NCBI GenBank assembly: GCA_934513685.1
Contig: CAKSWY010000004.1
Coordinates: 1 to 64,000, forward strand
From: an uncultured Oscillospiraceae bacterium
Lineage (GTDB): Bacteria; Bacillota; Clostridia; Oscillospirales; Ruminococcaceae
Direction of reading: 5' to 3'
DNA: 64,000 bases
Shown here: in pieces, positions 40,044 to 49,034 of the stretch
Layout: each line of letters opens with the position of its first letter
Numbering within the stretch: position 1 is the stretch's first letter
The notes under the pieces: generated by a model
Told to the model about the DNA's origin: nothing
What the model saw: the letters and a program-made list of their open reading frames with translations, nothing else
Database searches by the model: none
Made by a program: the position numbers and the translations under genes

Positions 40044-40442
40044 ATGCGAAGCTTTGAATCGCGGGAAGACTATCTGGAGACCATCCTCATTCTGCACAAT
40101 GAGAAAGGCTATGTGCGCAGCATTGACATTGCCGCCCGGATGAATTTCTCAAAGCCCAGCGTCAGCCGGGCCATGGGTCTGCTCAAGACCGGCGGATACA
40201 TCCTGATGGACAAGGACGGCCTGATTACCCTTACGGAAAGCGGCGAGCACCTGGCCTCCCAGGTGTATGAGCGGCATCGGGTGCTGACCTCCTTCTTTAC
40301 CAAGCTGGGGGTGGACCCCTTCCTGGCGGCACAGGACGCCTGCCGGATGGAGCATGTCATCAGCGCGGAGAGCTTTGAAAAACTGAAAGCGCATCTGAAT
40401 GACATGGAAGCGGCAGACGGCGATGCACAGCCGCAGGAGTGA
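40044..40442 (+). CDS. DtxR/MntR-family metal-dependent regulator
   Basis: A 132-aa protein with an N-terminal winged helix (ESREDYLETILIL, IAARMNFSKPSVSRAMGLLKTGGYI) and a dimerisation/metal-binding helix region (HRVLTSFFTKLGV, ACRMEHVIS, SFEKL). The Cys-x2-Glu-His block (C-R-M-E-H) contains the metal ligands of the DtxR fold. There is no SH3 domain, as in MntR and short IdeR-like proteins. It is 53 nt downstream of scfB on the same strand with GGAGG upstream, so it is probably cotranscribed. The metal (Mn or Fe) and targets are unknown. Confidence 0.88.
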   Translation: MRSFESREDYLETILILHNEKGYVRSIDIAARMNFSKPSVSRAMGLLKTGGYILMDKDGLITLTESGEHLASQVYERHRVLTSFFTKLGVDPFLAAQDACRMEHVISAESFEKLKAHLNDMEAADGDAQPQE

Positions 40443-40503
40443 CAGCGCCGGGCTTGCATCGGCGAAAACTGCCTGAAGCGGTGCTGAAACAGATTCTTTT
40501 ATA

Positions 40504-40550
40504 AAAAAGGGCGCAGGATGGCCTTGTTGGGCCGTGCTGCGCCCTTTCTT
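40504..40550 (+). terminator. terminator after the DtxR-type gene
   Basis: AAAGGGCGCAG...CTGCGCCCTTT, then CTT, with an inner GGCC/GGCC pairing. Confidence 0.83.
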
Positions 40551-40733
40551 CAACCGTGTGGAAGTCATTTTTTGTAAACAAACAGAGAAAAACAGCAAAA
40601 AGCGAGCGCTTCGTGGGCAAAATTTGTCAAAAAGAGCGAAAACTCCATTCTTCCCAAAGGATGGATATGCTATGCTATACCCAATTGTACAAGGGAAGCT
40701 GCGCCCGCACGAAATAAAGCGGGAGAAAACGAA

Positions 40734-42668
40734 ATGGGGGGGACCGTCATGCGAATGGAAGAGATCCTGCCGGCGAGCCGGATTCGGCTGGTGGACGAGG
40801 TGGCCGACCGGCAAGAGGCCATTCGGCGGCTGATCGCCATGCTGGATGCGGATGGCTGCCTCAACGACCCGGAACAGTTTGCACGGGACCTGGCGGCGCG
40901 CGAGGCCCAGAGCAACACGGCGGTGCAGGGCGGCCTGGACCTGCCGCACGCCCGGTCTGCCGGGGTGGCGGTGCCCGCAGCAGCGCTGCTGGTGCTGCAC
41001 AAAAGCATGGATTGCCGCTGCATGATGGATGGGCAGCCGGTCAATGTGTTCCTGATGATCGCCTCCCCGGAGGACGGTACGGTGCATATGGACATAATGG
41101 CTATGCTGGCCATGGCGCTGAACCGCCCCGGTGTGCATCAGGGCCTGCTGGAGGCCGCCAGTCCGGAGCAGGCCGAGAACCTGCTGGCGCGGGAAAGCGG
41201 TGCGGCCGAGGAAGATGCGCCAAAGAGCGCCCGGCCGGCCAAAATTCTGGTGGTTACGGCGTGCCCCACCGGCATTGCCCACACCTACATTGCGGCACAG
41301 AGCTTCCGCGCGGTGGCCCGGGAAATGGACCTTCCGGTGCGCATTGAGACGGACGGAAGCCGGGGCGTGGACGGCGAATTTACCCCGGAGGAAATTCAGC
41401 AGGCCGATGCGGTGATTCTGGCGGTGGACAAAGAGGTGGAAACCGCCCGGTTTGCGGGCAAGCGGGTGCTGGTTGTTCCAGTTGCCGAGGGAATTCACCA
41501 TCCAAAAGAATTGCTGGAGGCGGCGCTGGATGGTCAGGGCCGGATTCTGCGGACCGAGGAGCGTGGCAAGCGTCCGTCGGCGGAGATCGGCCGCCGCCTT
41601 TACAAATATCTGATGAACGGCATCAGCTATATGCTGCCCTTCGTGATTGCGGGCGGCATTTTGATGGCAATGGCCTACTTGGTGGACGATGTGAGCCTGG
41701 GAACGGCCACCTTCGGCAGCAACACACCGCTGGCCGCATTTTTGACGGCGGTGGGCAAGAGCGCCTTTAATCTGATGGGGCCGGTGGCGGCCGGGTACAT
41801 TGCCTTTGCAATTGCCGACCGGCCGGGTTTGCTGCTGGGCTTTGCGGGCGGCATGCTGGCCATTCAGGGCACCAGCCTGGAAAGCCTGTGGAACAATCAG
41901 GTACCCGTGGTCAGCGGGGGAATGCTGGCGGCACTGGCGGCCGGCTACCTGGCCGGCGGTATTGTGGTGTTACTGCGGCGTTTGACCCGCCGCTTGCCGG
42001 AGTATCTGGACAGTGTGCGCACCCTTCTTGTGTATCCGGTGGCGGGCCTGCTGCTCATCGGCGTGTGCGTTGGGGCGATGAACCCGCTGTTCGGGGCGAT
42101 CAACAACGGAATTTATCAATTCCTGAATCATCTGGGAGATTCCAGCCAGCTGCTGCTGGGCTGCGCGCTGGGCGCCATGATGAACATTGACTTTGGCGGG
42201 CCGGTGAACAAGGCCGCCTATGTGTTCGGCACGGTGGCCCTCACCTGGGGCCAGGGGGAGATCATGGCCGCGGTAATGATCGGCGGCATGGTGCCCTCGC
42301 TGGCCACGGCGCTGGCGGTCACGCTCTTTCCGGGGCTGTTCAGCCCGGAAGAACGGCAGCGGGGCTTTGTGAACTACCTGCTGGGGCTATGCTTTATTTC
42401 GGAAGGGGCGCTGCCGTTCCTGGCGTCCAGCCCGCTGGCGTTGATTTTTGCCTGCGCGGTGGGCGGCGGCCTGGGCGGCGCGATGAGCATGTGCCTGAAT
42501 TGCTCCATCCCCGCGCCACATGGCGGAATCTTTGTGTTCCCGCTGGGGCAGAACCCGCTGGGCGGTCTGCTGGCGCTGGCCGTGGGCAGCTTGACGGCGG
42601 CCCTGCTGTTTGCCCTGCTGCGCCGGTATCGCGGTACGGCAAACCGGGAAAAGCGCAGCCGAAAGTGA
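40734..42668 (+). CDS. PTS fructose-type transporter, fused EIIABC
   Basis: A 644-aa single-chain PTS permease. The EIIA (fructose/mannitol type, ~10-150) has the phospho-His H72 in DLPHARS. The EIIB (~165-265) has the phospho-Cys C177 in TACPTGIAHT. The EIIC (~285-635) shows about nine hydrophobic segments (GISYMLPFVIAGGILMAMAY) with PHGGIFV near the end. It imports and phosphorylates fructose or a related sugar. No 1-phosphofructokinase or DeoR regulator is adjacent. GGGAG lies 8 nt before 40734; ATG 40749 also fits. Confidence 0.9.
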   Translation: MGGTVMRMEEILPASRIRLVDEVADRQEAIRRLIAMLDADGCLNDPEQFARDLAAREAQSNTAVQGGLDLPHARSAGVAVPAAALLVLHKSMDCRCMMDGQPVNVFLMIASPEDGTVHMDIMAMLAMALNRPGVHQGLLEAASPEQAENLLARESGAAEEDAPKSARPAKILVVTACPTGIAHTYIAAQSFRAVAREMDLPVRIETDGSRGVDGEFTPEEIQQADAVILAVDKEVETARFAGKRVLVVPVAEGIHHPKELLEAALDGQGRILRTEERGKRPSAEIGRRLYKYLMNGISYMLPFVIAGGILMAMAYLVDDVSLGTATFGSNTPLAAFLTAVGKSAFNLMGPVAAGYIAFAIADRPGLLLGFAGGMLAIQGTSLESLWNNQVPVVSGGMLAALAAGYLAGGIVVLLRRLTRRLPEYLDSVRTLLVYPVAGLLLIGVCVGAMNPLFGAINNGIYQFLNHLGDSSQLLLGCALGAMMNIDFGGPVNKAAYVFGTVALTWGQGEIMAAVMIGGMVPSLATALAVTLFPGLFSPEERQRGFVNYLLGLCFISEGALPFLASSPLALIFACAVGGGLGGAMSMCLNCSIPAPHGGIFVFPLGQNPLGGLLALAVGSLTAALLFALLRRYRGTANREKRSRK

Positions 42669-42711
42669 AAAGTTTTTGTGACAATTTGAAGCGTTTGTGA
42701 ACAAAATGGTG

Positions 42712-42740
42712 TTGAAACCTGAAGCTTCATCCGCTATAAT
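42712..42740 (+). promoter_or_regulatory. promoter of the Na+-decarboxylase subunit genes
   Basis: TTGAAA (42712-42717), 17-nt spacer, TATAAT (42735-42740), 35 nt upstream of the first start. Confidence 0.82.
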
Positions 42741-42774
42741 TAAAAAAGATACGATGTTGTAAGGAGGCTGTCTC

Positions 42775-43290
42775 ATGGGAAATTTCCTGACCCCTGTGCT
42801 GTTGAAGCTGGATCCGGAACCGTCCATCCCCGTGGTGGTGCTGACCGGCATTCTGCTGGTGTTCCTGATTCTGGTTTTGCTGACTGTGATCATTACCATT
42901 CAGGGTAAGATCTTTGATGGTATTGCTGCCAAACAGGCTGCCGCAAAAGCGGCCCAGGCCGCGGCCGCGTCGGCGGCAAAGGCTTCTGCTGCAGCCGAAA
43001 AGGCTGTACAGGCTGAAAAAGTGGTGCAGCAGGCAGCCCAGCCTGAGCAGGCCCCGATGGAGCCTGCGATGCTGGCGGCCATTGCGGGTGCCGTGGCGGC
43101 CTCTCAGTCCGGGCCGGATGTTCAGGCGGGCATTCCCGCCGAGGTGGTGGCGGCCATTGCAGGCGCCATTGCCTGCATGGACGCCCCCGAGGGCGTGAAG
43201 TACACCCTGCGTGCTGTTCGCCGCGCCAGAATCGGCGGGCGCAGTGCCTGGGCCAGCGCCGGTGTTGCTGCCAACACCGAGCCTTTTTAA
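42775..43290 (+). CDS. OadG-family gamma subunit of a sodium-pumping decarboxylase
   Basis: A 171-aa subunit with a single membrane helix (~18-43, IPVVVLTGILLVFLILVLLTVIITI), an Ala/Lys/Gln-rich helical linker, and a C-terminal soluble domain (IPAEVVAAIAGAIACMDAPEG...YTLRAVRR). This matches OadG/DcpG architecture, where the gamma subunit anchors the alpha subunit to the beta channel. It precedes the beta subunit by 15 nt. AAGGAGG is upstream. Alpha and biotin-carrier subunits are not within this window. Confidence 0.82.
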   Translation: MGNFLTPVLLKLDPEPSIPVVVLTGILLVFLILVLLTVIITIQGKIFDGIAAKQAAAKAAQAAAASAAKASAAAEKAVQAEKVVQQAAQPEQAPMEPAMLAAIAGAVAASQSGPDVQAGIPAEVVAAIAGAIACMDAPEGVKYTLRAVRRARIGGRSAWASAGVAANTEPF

Positions 43291-43305
43291 GGGGAGGTAC
43301 GAAAC

Positions 43306-44505
43306 ATGAGTGCAATTCTGGATACACTGATGAGTATCGCCCGGAACTCCGGCTTCGTGGGCCTGGCGCAGGAGCCTGGCTACCTGGCGATGATCGTGGT
43401 GGCCTGCATCCTGCTGTATTTGGCCATTGTAAAAGAGTTTGAGCCCCTGCTGCTGCTGCCCATCGCGTTCGGTATGCTGCTGGCAAACCTGCCGGGCAGC
43501 GGCATCATCCACATGGAGTATTTCCTTGCGCCTGCCGATGCGGCTGACCCGTCCATTTACCCGCTGTTCAATGAGATTCTGCATCACGGCGGCCTGGGCG
43601 ATATGCTGTACATGGGCGTAAAGCTGGGCATTTACCCGCCCCTGATCTTCATGGGCATCGGTACCATGACCGACTTTGCCCCCCTGATCTCCAACCCCAA
43701 GAGCCTGCTGCTGGGCGCTGCCGCGCAGCTGGGCATTTTCACCACCTACCTGGGCGCGAAGCTGCTGGGCTTCACCGGCCCTGAGGCCGCTTCCATCGGC
43801 ATCATCGGCGGCGCCGATGGTCCTACCGCCATCTTCGTCACCAGCCGTCTGGCCCCTCAGCTGCTGGGCTCCATCGCCGTGGCGGCGTACAGCTACATGG
43901 CACTGGTTCCGGTCATTCAGCCGCCCATCATGAAAGCGCTCACCACCCATGAAGAGCGCATGATCGTGATGAAGCAGCTGCGCACCGTTTCCAAGACCGA
44001 GAAGATCATCTTCCCCATCATGTGCACCATCCTGATTGGCCTGATCCTGCCGGATTCCGCCATTCTGGTCGGTATGCTGATGCTGGGCAACCTGATGAAG
44101 GAATGCGGCGTTGTGGACCGCATTCAGAAGACTGCGGGCAATGAGCTGATGAACATCATCACCATTTTCCTGGGCCTGTCGGTTGGCTGCACCACCAGCG
44201 CCAACACCTTCCTGAACCTGCAGACGCTGGAAATCATTGCGCTGGGCCTGATTGCGTTCAGCTTTGGCACGGCTGGCGGCGTGCTCTTCGGCAAGATCAT
44301 GTGCGTGCTGACCCACGGCCAGGTGAACCCCCTGATCGGTTCGGCCGGTGTGTCTGCGGTGCCTATGGCGGCCCGCGTTTCTCAGAAGGTCGGCCAGAAG
44401 GAGAACCCCCAGAACTTCCTGCTGATGCACGCCATGGGCCCCAACGTGGCCGGCGTGATCGGCAGCGCCGTGGCGGCGGGCATCCTCATCAACATCTTTG
44501 GCTGA
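43306..44505 (+). CDS. beta subunit of sodium-pumping decarboxylase (OadB/GcdB/MmdB family)
   Basis: A 399-aa integral membrane protein with about nine hydrophobic segments. It is the channel subunit that couples biotin decarboxylation to Na+ export. Conserved signatures: LLLLPIAFGMLLANLP, LGIYPPLIFMGIGTMTDF, the essential-Asp motif IGIIGGADGPTAIF, and LSVGCTTSANTFL. The carboxylated substrate (oxaloacetate, methylmalonyl-CoA or glutaconyl-CoA) is set by the missing alpha subunit. GGGGAGG is upstream. Confidence 0.92.
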   Translation: MSAILDTLMSIARNSGFVGLAQEPGYLAMIVVACILLYLAIVKEFEPLLLLPIAFGMLLANLPGSGIIHMEYFLAPADAADPSIYPLFNEILHHGGLGDMLYMGVKLGIYPPLIFMGIGTMTDFAPLISNPKSLLLGAAAQLGIFTTYLGAKLLGFTGPEAASIGIIGGADGPTAIFVTSRLAPQLLGSIAVAAYSYMALVPVIQPPIMKALTTHEERMIVMKQLRTVSKTEKIIFPIMCTILIGLILPDSAILVGMLMLGNLMKECGVVDRIQKTAGNELMNIITIFLGLSVGCTTSANTFLNLQTLEIIALGLIAFSFGTAGGVLFGKIMCVLTHGQVNPLIGSAGVSAVPMAARVSQKVGQKENPQNFLLMHAMGPNVAGVIGSAVAAGILINIFG

Positions 44506-44560
44506 TTGGTTCGAGGCGATTTGAGGCTGCGGCGCTATTGCGTGATACTTAAGAAATAGT

Positions 44561-44600
44561 AAAAGTGGCTTATCTCTCTAGAGAGACAAGCCACTTTTTT
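44561..44600 (+). terminator. terminator of the decarboxylase subunit genes
   Basis: AAAAGTGGCTT...AAGCCACTTTT with inner TCTCTC/GAGAGA pairing and a run of six T. Confidence 0.9.
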
Positions 44601-44884
44601 GTGTTTTTTGAGACTTGATTTGAGATTTCATACGTTTAGGATCGTTTGAAAATTTTATAAAGGTTTGCATTGGACAGCGTTGTCAGACTGTAAATCCATT
44701 CCTGTTTATGATATAATATAAACCGATTATGCGGCCTGTCAGCTTGCGATGAACGACGGGCTGCTTTCGCGAGGCCTACCGACGTTAGGGCAGAGGCGGC
44801 GAAAAACGATCAGGAGCGGAAGGGCGGCGAATGCACGCGCCTCTTCCGCGAAGCAAGAGGATCGGATAGGAAAGGTTTCACACA
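44601..44884 (+). promoter_or_regulatory. pcrA upstream region with a TATAAT and a long leader
   Basis: TATAAT at 44712-44717 lacks a good -35 (TGTAAA 17 nt upstream). From there a ~165-nt leader reaches pcrA. It contains CTTCCGCGAAGC-type and GGCGGC-rich segments that could fold, but no known RNA class is recognised. No gene is seen. Confidence 0.4.
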
Positions 44885-47503
44885 ATGGCCAATGAATTTA
44901 CTCAGGAATTCCTGAAATTGCGGGACCGCTACATTGAGCGCGGCTTTGGGCGGCTGAACCCGGTGCAGAAGCAGGCGGTGTTCCACACCGAAGGCCCGCT
45001 GCTGATTCTGGCGGGCGCAGGCAGCGGCAAAACCACCGTGCTGGTCAACCGCATTGCAAACATCATTCGCTTCGGGCAGGCGCACGGCAGCGATTGGACC
45101 CCCCGCGAGGTGACCGAAGCGGACGTGATCGCCCTGCGCACGGCCCAGATGATGGGCACACCGGCCCCGGCCAGCCTGGCCCCCATGCTGGCGAAGGACC
45201 CGGCCCGCCCCTGGAATGTGCTGGCCATTACCTTTACCAACAAGGCGGCGGACGAGCTGAAGAGCCGTCTGGCGGCCATGCTTGGCCCCACCGAGGGCGG
45301 CGACGTGAACGCCTCCACCTTCCATTCGGCATGCGTGCGGATCCTGCGGCGGGACGGTGAGCGGCTGGGCTATCCCAAGAGCTTCACCATCTACGACACG
45401 GATGACCAGCAGCGGGCCATGAAGGAAGTCTACAAGCAGCTGATGGTGGACGATAAGTTCCTGCCCATCAAGGCCTGCATGGGGCAGATCGGCCGCCTGA
45501 AGGACGAACTGGTCAGCCCCAAAGAGGCGCTGGCCGCCCCGGCAGACACCAAGGCGGGCCTGATCGCCAAGGTGTACGAGGCGTACCAGCGGCGGCTGAA
45601 AAGCGCTGGCGCCATGGACTTTGACGACCTGATCTACAATACGGTCTGCCTGTTCCAGCAGGAAAAGGACGTGCTGGAGTATTATCAGAACAAATATCGC
45701 TACATTCTGGTGGACGAATATCAGGACACCAGCGTGGCGCAGTTCCATCTGGTGCGGCTTTTGGGCGGCGGCACCCATAACGTGTGCGTGGTGGGCGATG
45801 ATGACCAGAGCATTTACCGCTTCCGCGGGGCGACCATTGAAAACATCCTGAACTTTGAGCACCATTTCCCCGGCGCAAAGGTCATTCGGCTGGAGCAGAA
45901 TTACCGCTCCACCTCCAACATTCTGGACGCGGCCAACTGCGTCATTAAGAACAACCATGGCCGCAAGGGTAAAACCCTGTGGACCGAAAACGGCGAGGGT
46001 GCGAAGGTGCACCACTACGAAGCCGAAAACGAGCAGGACGAGGCCAGCCACATCGCCACTGTGATCGGCCAGAATCTGCGCAAGGGCGCAAAACTGCGCG
46101 ACCATGCGGTGCTGTACCGGATGAACGCCCAGTCGAACCCCGTGGAAACCTATTTCGCCCGTGCGGGCATTCCCTACAAAATCGTGGGCGGCCAACGCTT
46201 CTACGACCGCAAGGAAATCAAGGACATTGTGTCCTATATGTCGGTGGTGGCCAACCCGCAGGACGACCTGCGGCTGCGGCGCATCATCAACGAACCGGCC
46301 CGCAAGATCGGCGCCACCACCTTGGAAAAGATGGCGCAGATTGCCGCACGGGAGGGAACCTGGCTGCTGGATGTGTGCCGCCGGGCGGATCAGTTCCCGG
46401 AACTGGGCCGTACTTCGGCCCCGCTGCTGAAGTTTTACCAGCTGTATCAGCAGCTGAAGGAGGCGGCGGACACGCTGCCGCTGGACGAATTTGCCGCCAA
46501 GGTGATGGAGCTGAGCGGCTACGAGGCCATGCTGAAGGCGGCCGGGGATGAGGGCGCGGCCCGTTTGGAAAACCTGGGCCAGTTGATCTCCAGCGTGAAA
46601 ACCTATGCGGACCAGAAAGGCCCGGAGGCCAGCCTGGAGGGATTCTTGGAAGAGGTAGCCCTAATCTCGGATCTGGACAGCTACGACCAGGACACCGACG
46701 TGGTGGTGATGATGACCATGCACGCGGCCAAGGGCCTGGAGTTCGACTATGTGTTCATTCTGGGCATGGAAGAGGGCGTGTTCCCCAGTGAGCTGAGCCG
46801 CTATTCGGATGAGGATCTGGAGGAAGAGCGGCGGCTGTGCTATGTGGGCATTACCCGCGCCAAAAAGGAATTGTACCTCTCGTCCAGTCAGAGCCGGATG
46901 ATCTTTGGCCAGACCCGGCGCAACCGCCCCAGCCGCTTTTTGGAGGAGATCGACGCGAACCTGTTGGAAGAGGAGCAAAGCCCCAACCTGCAGCGTTCGT
47001 GGGGCGGCGCGAGCCGCAGTGAGTATGCCGGGTACGGCGGTGGGTACGGAGGTGCCTATGGCGGCGGCTACGGCGGCCGGGCAGCCGGCGGTGCAAACCG
47101 CGGCTACCTGAACAACGAATACAATCGCGCCTCCGGCCGGGGGTATGGTCAGGGCAGCTTCGGCCAGGGCGGAACGGCCCGAACCGGCTACGGAAGCGGC
47201 TACGACGGCACTGCGGGCCGCGGCACGGCCGGGCAGACCATCGGCCAGAGGGCCGCGCAGGAGCACCCCGGTGCCCGGCGCTGGACCAGCGCCACGGCTT
47301 CGGCTGGGGCCCCGGCGCAGAAGGCGGGCGAGAAGCCCAGCTTCCAGCCGGGCGATCTGGTGAACCACAAGGTGTTTGGCCGCGGCCAGGTGCTGAAGGT
47401 GACGCCGGTGGCAGGCGACACCATTGTGGAGATCCGTTTTGACCGGGTCGGCGTGAAAAAAACCATGGCCAACTATGCGCCCATTACCCTCATTAAGGAA
47501 TAA
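44885..47503 (+). CDS. pcrA: ATP-dependent DNA helicase PcrA/UvrD with Gly/Tyr-rich insert
   Basis: An 872-aa SF1A helicase for repair and removal of RecA or stalled complexes. Motifs in order: LAGAGSGKTT (Walker A), ITFTNKAADELKSRL, VDEYQDTS (Walker B; usual F is Y), VVGDDDQSIYRFRGA, VIRLEQNYRS, MTMHAAKGLEFDYV and YVGITRAKKELYL. The C-terminal ~50 aa form the Tudor-like RNA-polymerase-interacting domain (FQPGDLVNHKVFGRGQVLKV). Between the core and that domain (~710-800) lies an insert of Gly-Gly-Tyr repeats with Arg, typical of disordered RGG/GY regions. No ribosome site exception; the upstream start is AAAGG-supported. Confidence 0.94.
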   Translation: MANEFTQEFLKLRDRYIERGFGRLNPVQKQAVFHTEGPLLILAGAGSGKTTVLVNRIANIIRFGQAHGSDWTPREVTEADVIALRTAQMMGTPAPASLAPMLAKDPARPWNVLAITFTNKAADELKSRLAAMLGPTEGGDVNASTFHSACVRILRRDGERLGYPKSFTIYDTDDQQRAMKEVYKQLMVDDKFLPIKACMGQIGRLKDELVSPKEALAAPADTKAGLIAKVYEAYQRRLKSAGAMDFDDLIYNTVCLFQQEKDVLEYYQNKYRYILVDEYQDTSVAQFHLVRLLGGGTHNVCVVGDDDQSIYRFRGATIENILNFEHHFPGAKVIRLEQNYRSTSNILDAANCVIKNNHGRKGKTLWTENGEGAKVHHYEAENEQDEASHIATVIGQNLRKGAKLRDHAVLYRMNAQSNPVETYFARAGIPYKIVGGQRFYDRKEIKDIVSYMSVVANPQDDLRLRRIINEPARKIGATTLEKMAQIAAREGTWLLDVCRRADQFPELGRTSAPLLKFYQLYQQLKEAADTLPLDEFAAKVMELSGYEAMLKAAGDEGAARLENLGQLISSVKTYADQKGPEASLEGFLEEVALISDLDSYDQDTDVVVMMTMHAAKGLEFDYVFILGMEEGVFPSELSRYSDEDLEEERRLCYVGITRAKKELYLSSSQSRMIFGQTRRNRPSRFLEEIDANLLEEEQSPNLQRSWGGASRSEYAGYGGGYGGAYGGGYGGRAAGGANRGYLNNEYNRASGRGYGQGSFGQGGTARTGYGSGYDGTAGRGTAGQTIGQRAAQEHPGARRWTSATASAGAPAQKAGEKPSFQPGDLVNHKVFGRGQVLKVTPVAGDTIVEIRFDRVGVKKTMANYAPITLIKE

Positions 47504-47517
47504 AAAAGGTGAAGAAA

Positions 47518-48297
47518 ATGCTGAAAGTTTCATTGATCGCTCATACGCCGGAGCCGGAAAAGGTTGTGGCGGCCGCCGCAAAACTCTGCTACTCCAATGC
47601 GCACATTGATGACCTGCTGGATGGGCTTACCCCCGAAAAAAGTGCGGATTTTGTGCGGATGCTGGCCCGTATGGGCCACGAAAGTCCCACCGAGCACGCC
47701 AGCTTTACCTTTGCCATTGAGGGTGTGAGCCGCAGCCTGCTGGCGCAGATCACCCGGCACCGCATTGCCAGCTTCAGCGTGCAGAGCCAGCGCTATGTGC
47801 GGCTGGATCAGTTTGAATATGTGACCCCGCCCGCCGTGGAAGAGGACCCGGAGGGGCTGGCAGCCTTTGAGCAGGCCATGGCCGAAGAGGCGGAGCACTA
47901 CCGCCGCATCGCCGCGGTGCTGAAGGAAGGGCACATCCGCCAGCTGGTGGCGCAGGGCATGGACGAGGAAAAGGCCGCCAAGAAGGCCGAGAAAATGGCC
48001 ATTGAGGATGCCCGCTTTGTGCTGCCCAACGCCTGCACTACGAAAATGATCGTGACCATGAACGCCCGCAGCCTGCAGAACTTTTTCCATCACCGTTGCT
48101 GCAACCGGGCCCAGTGGGAGATTCGGGAGCTGGCGGAGCAGATGTTCAAGCTGGTGTATGAGGTGGCCCCGGCGCTGTTCGAGGCGGCCGGCCCCTCCTG
48201 TGTGGCAGGCCCCTGCCCGGAAGGCAAGATGAGCTGCGGCCGGGCGGATGAGATGCGCGCCCATTACGCCGCGCTGAAGAAAGGAGCCAACCGGTGA
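47518..48297 (+). CDS. thyX: flavin-dependent thymidylate synthase ThyX
   Basis: A 259-aa FAD/NADPH-dependent dUMP methyltransferase. The ThyX motif RHRx7S is R80-H81-R82...S90 (RHRIASFSVQS). Other conserved parts: HESPTEHASFTF, the Q-R-Y segment, the PN-A region (VLPNACTTKM) and NARSLQNFFHHR. It replaces ThyA. ATG 47518 is chosen with AAGGTGA acting as ribosome site; GTG 47509 also fits the frame. It overlaps tmk by 4 nt (GTGA), giving dTMP synthesis and phosphorylation in one operon. Confidence 0.94.
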   Translation: MLKVSLIAHTPEPEKVVAAAAKLCYSNAHIDDLLDGLTPEKSADFVRMLARMGHESPTEHASFTFAIEGVSRSLLAQITRHRIASFSVQSQRYVRLDQFEYVTPPAVEEDPEGLAAFEQAMAEEAEHYRRIAAVLKEGHIRQLVAQGMDEEKAAKKAEKMAIEDARFVLPNACTTKMIVTMNARSLQNFFHHRCCNRAQWEIRELAEQMFKLVYEVAPALFEAAGPSCVAGPCPEGKMSCGRADEMRAHYAALKKGANR

Positions 48298-48980
48298 AGG
48301 GCCATTTGATCGTGCTGGAAGGGCTGGACGGCAGCGGCAAGGCGACCCAGGCCGGGCTTCTGGTACAGGCGCTGGAGCGGCAGGGCCTTCCGGTGCGGAA
48401 GATCAGCTTCCCCAATTATGAAAGCCCCGCCTGTGAACCGGTTAAAATGTATCTGGCGGGGGAGTTCGGCCAGAAACCCGGAGACGTGAACGCCTATGCG
48501 GCCTCCACCTTTTATGCGGTGGACCGATACGCCAGCTTCCAGAAGGACTGGCGGGCATATTATGACGACGGCGGCGTGGTGATCGCAGACCGCTACACCA
48601 CCAGCAACGGCATTCATCAGTGCTCGAAGCTGCCGAGGGAAGAGTGGGACGCCTATCTGGACTGGCTGTTTGAATTTGAGTATGAAAAACTGGGCATCCC
48701 GGAGCCGGAGCAGGTGATCTACCTGCAGGTGGACCCGCAGGTAAGCCAGGCGCTGATGACCGGCCGCTATCAGGGGGACGAAACCCGGAAGGACATCCAC
48801 GAGCGGGATGTGGAATACCTGAAGGCCAGCCGCCGTGCGGCGGAGTACTGTGCCGATCGGTTCCACTGGCAGCGGGTGCGCTGCGATGAGAACGGCGCCA
48901 TGCGCCCGATCGAGGACATTCACCGGGAAATTCTTGCGCTGGTTTTGAAACATCGGGAAGAGTCCGTTCGTTATCAATAA
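48294..48980 (+). CDS. tmk: thymidylate kinase
   Basis: A 228-aa dTMP kinase. P-loop GLDGSGKAT at ~10-18, the DR(Y/H) substrate motif in IADRYTTSNGIHQ, a LID region around GRYQGDETRKDIHE, and YLQVDPQ. The GTG start overlaps thyX by 4 nt. The P-loop position usually held by Ser/Thr-Thr is Ala-Thr (GKATQ). Product dTDP feeds DNA synthesis. Confidence 0.92.
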   Translation: MKGHLIVLEGLDGSGKATQAGLLVQALERQGLPVRKISFPNYESPACEPVKMYLAGEFGQKPGDVNAYAASTFYAVDRYASFQKDWRAYYDDGGVVIADRYTTSNGIHQCSKLPREEWDAYLDWLFEFEYEKLGIPEPEQVIYLQVDPQVSQALMTGRYQGDETRKDIHERDVEYLKASRRAAEYCADRFHWQRVRCDENGAMRPIEDIHREILALVLKHREESVRYQ

Positions 48981-49034
48981 GAAATTGTGGACCGGCAGAG
49001 GAATGCAGCTGCCGTTGAGGGGAGTGAAGCGAAT

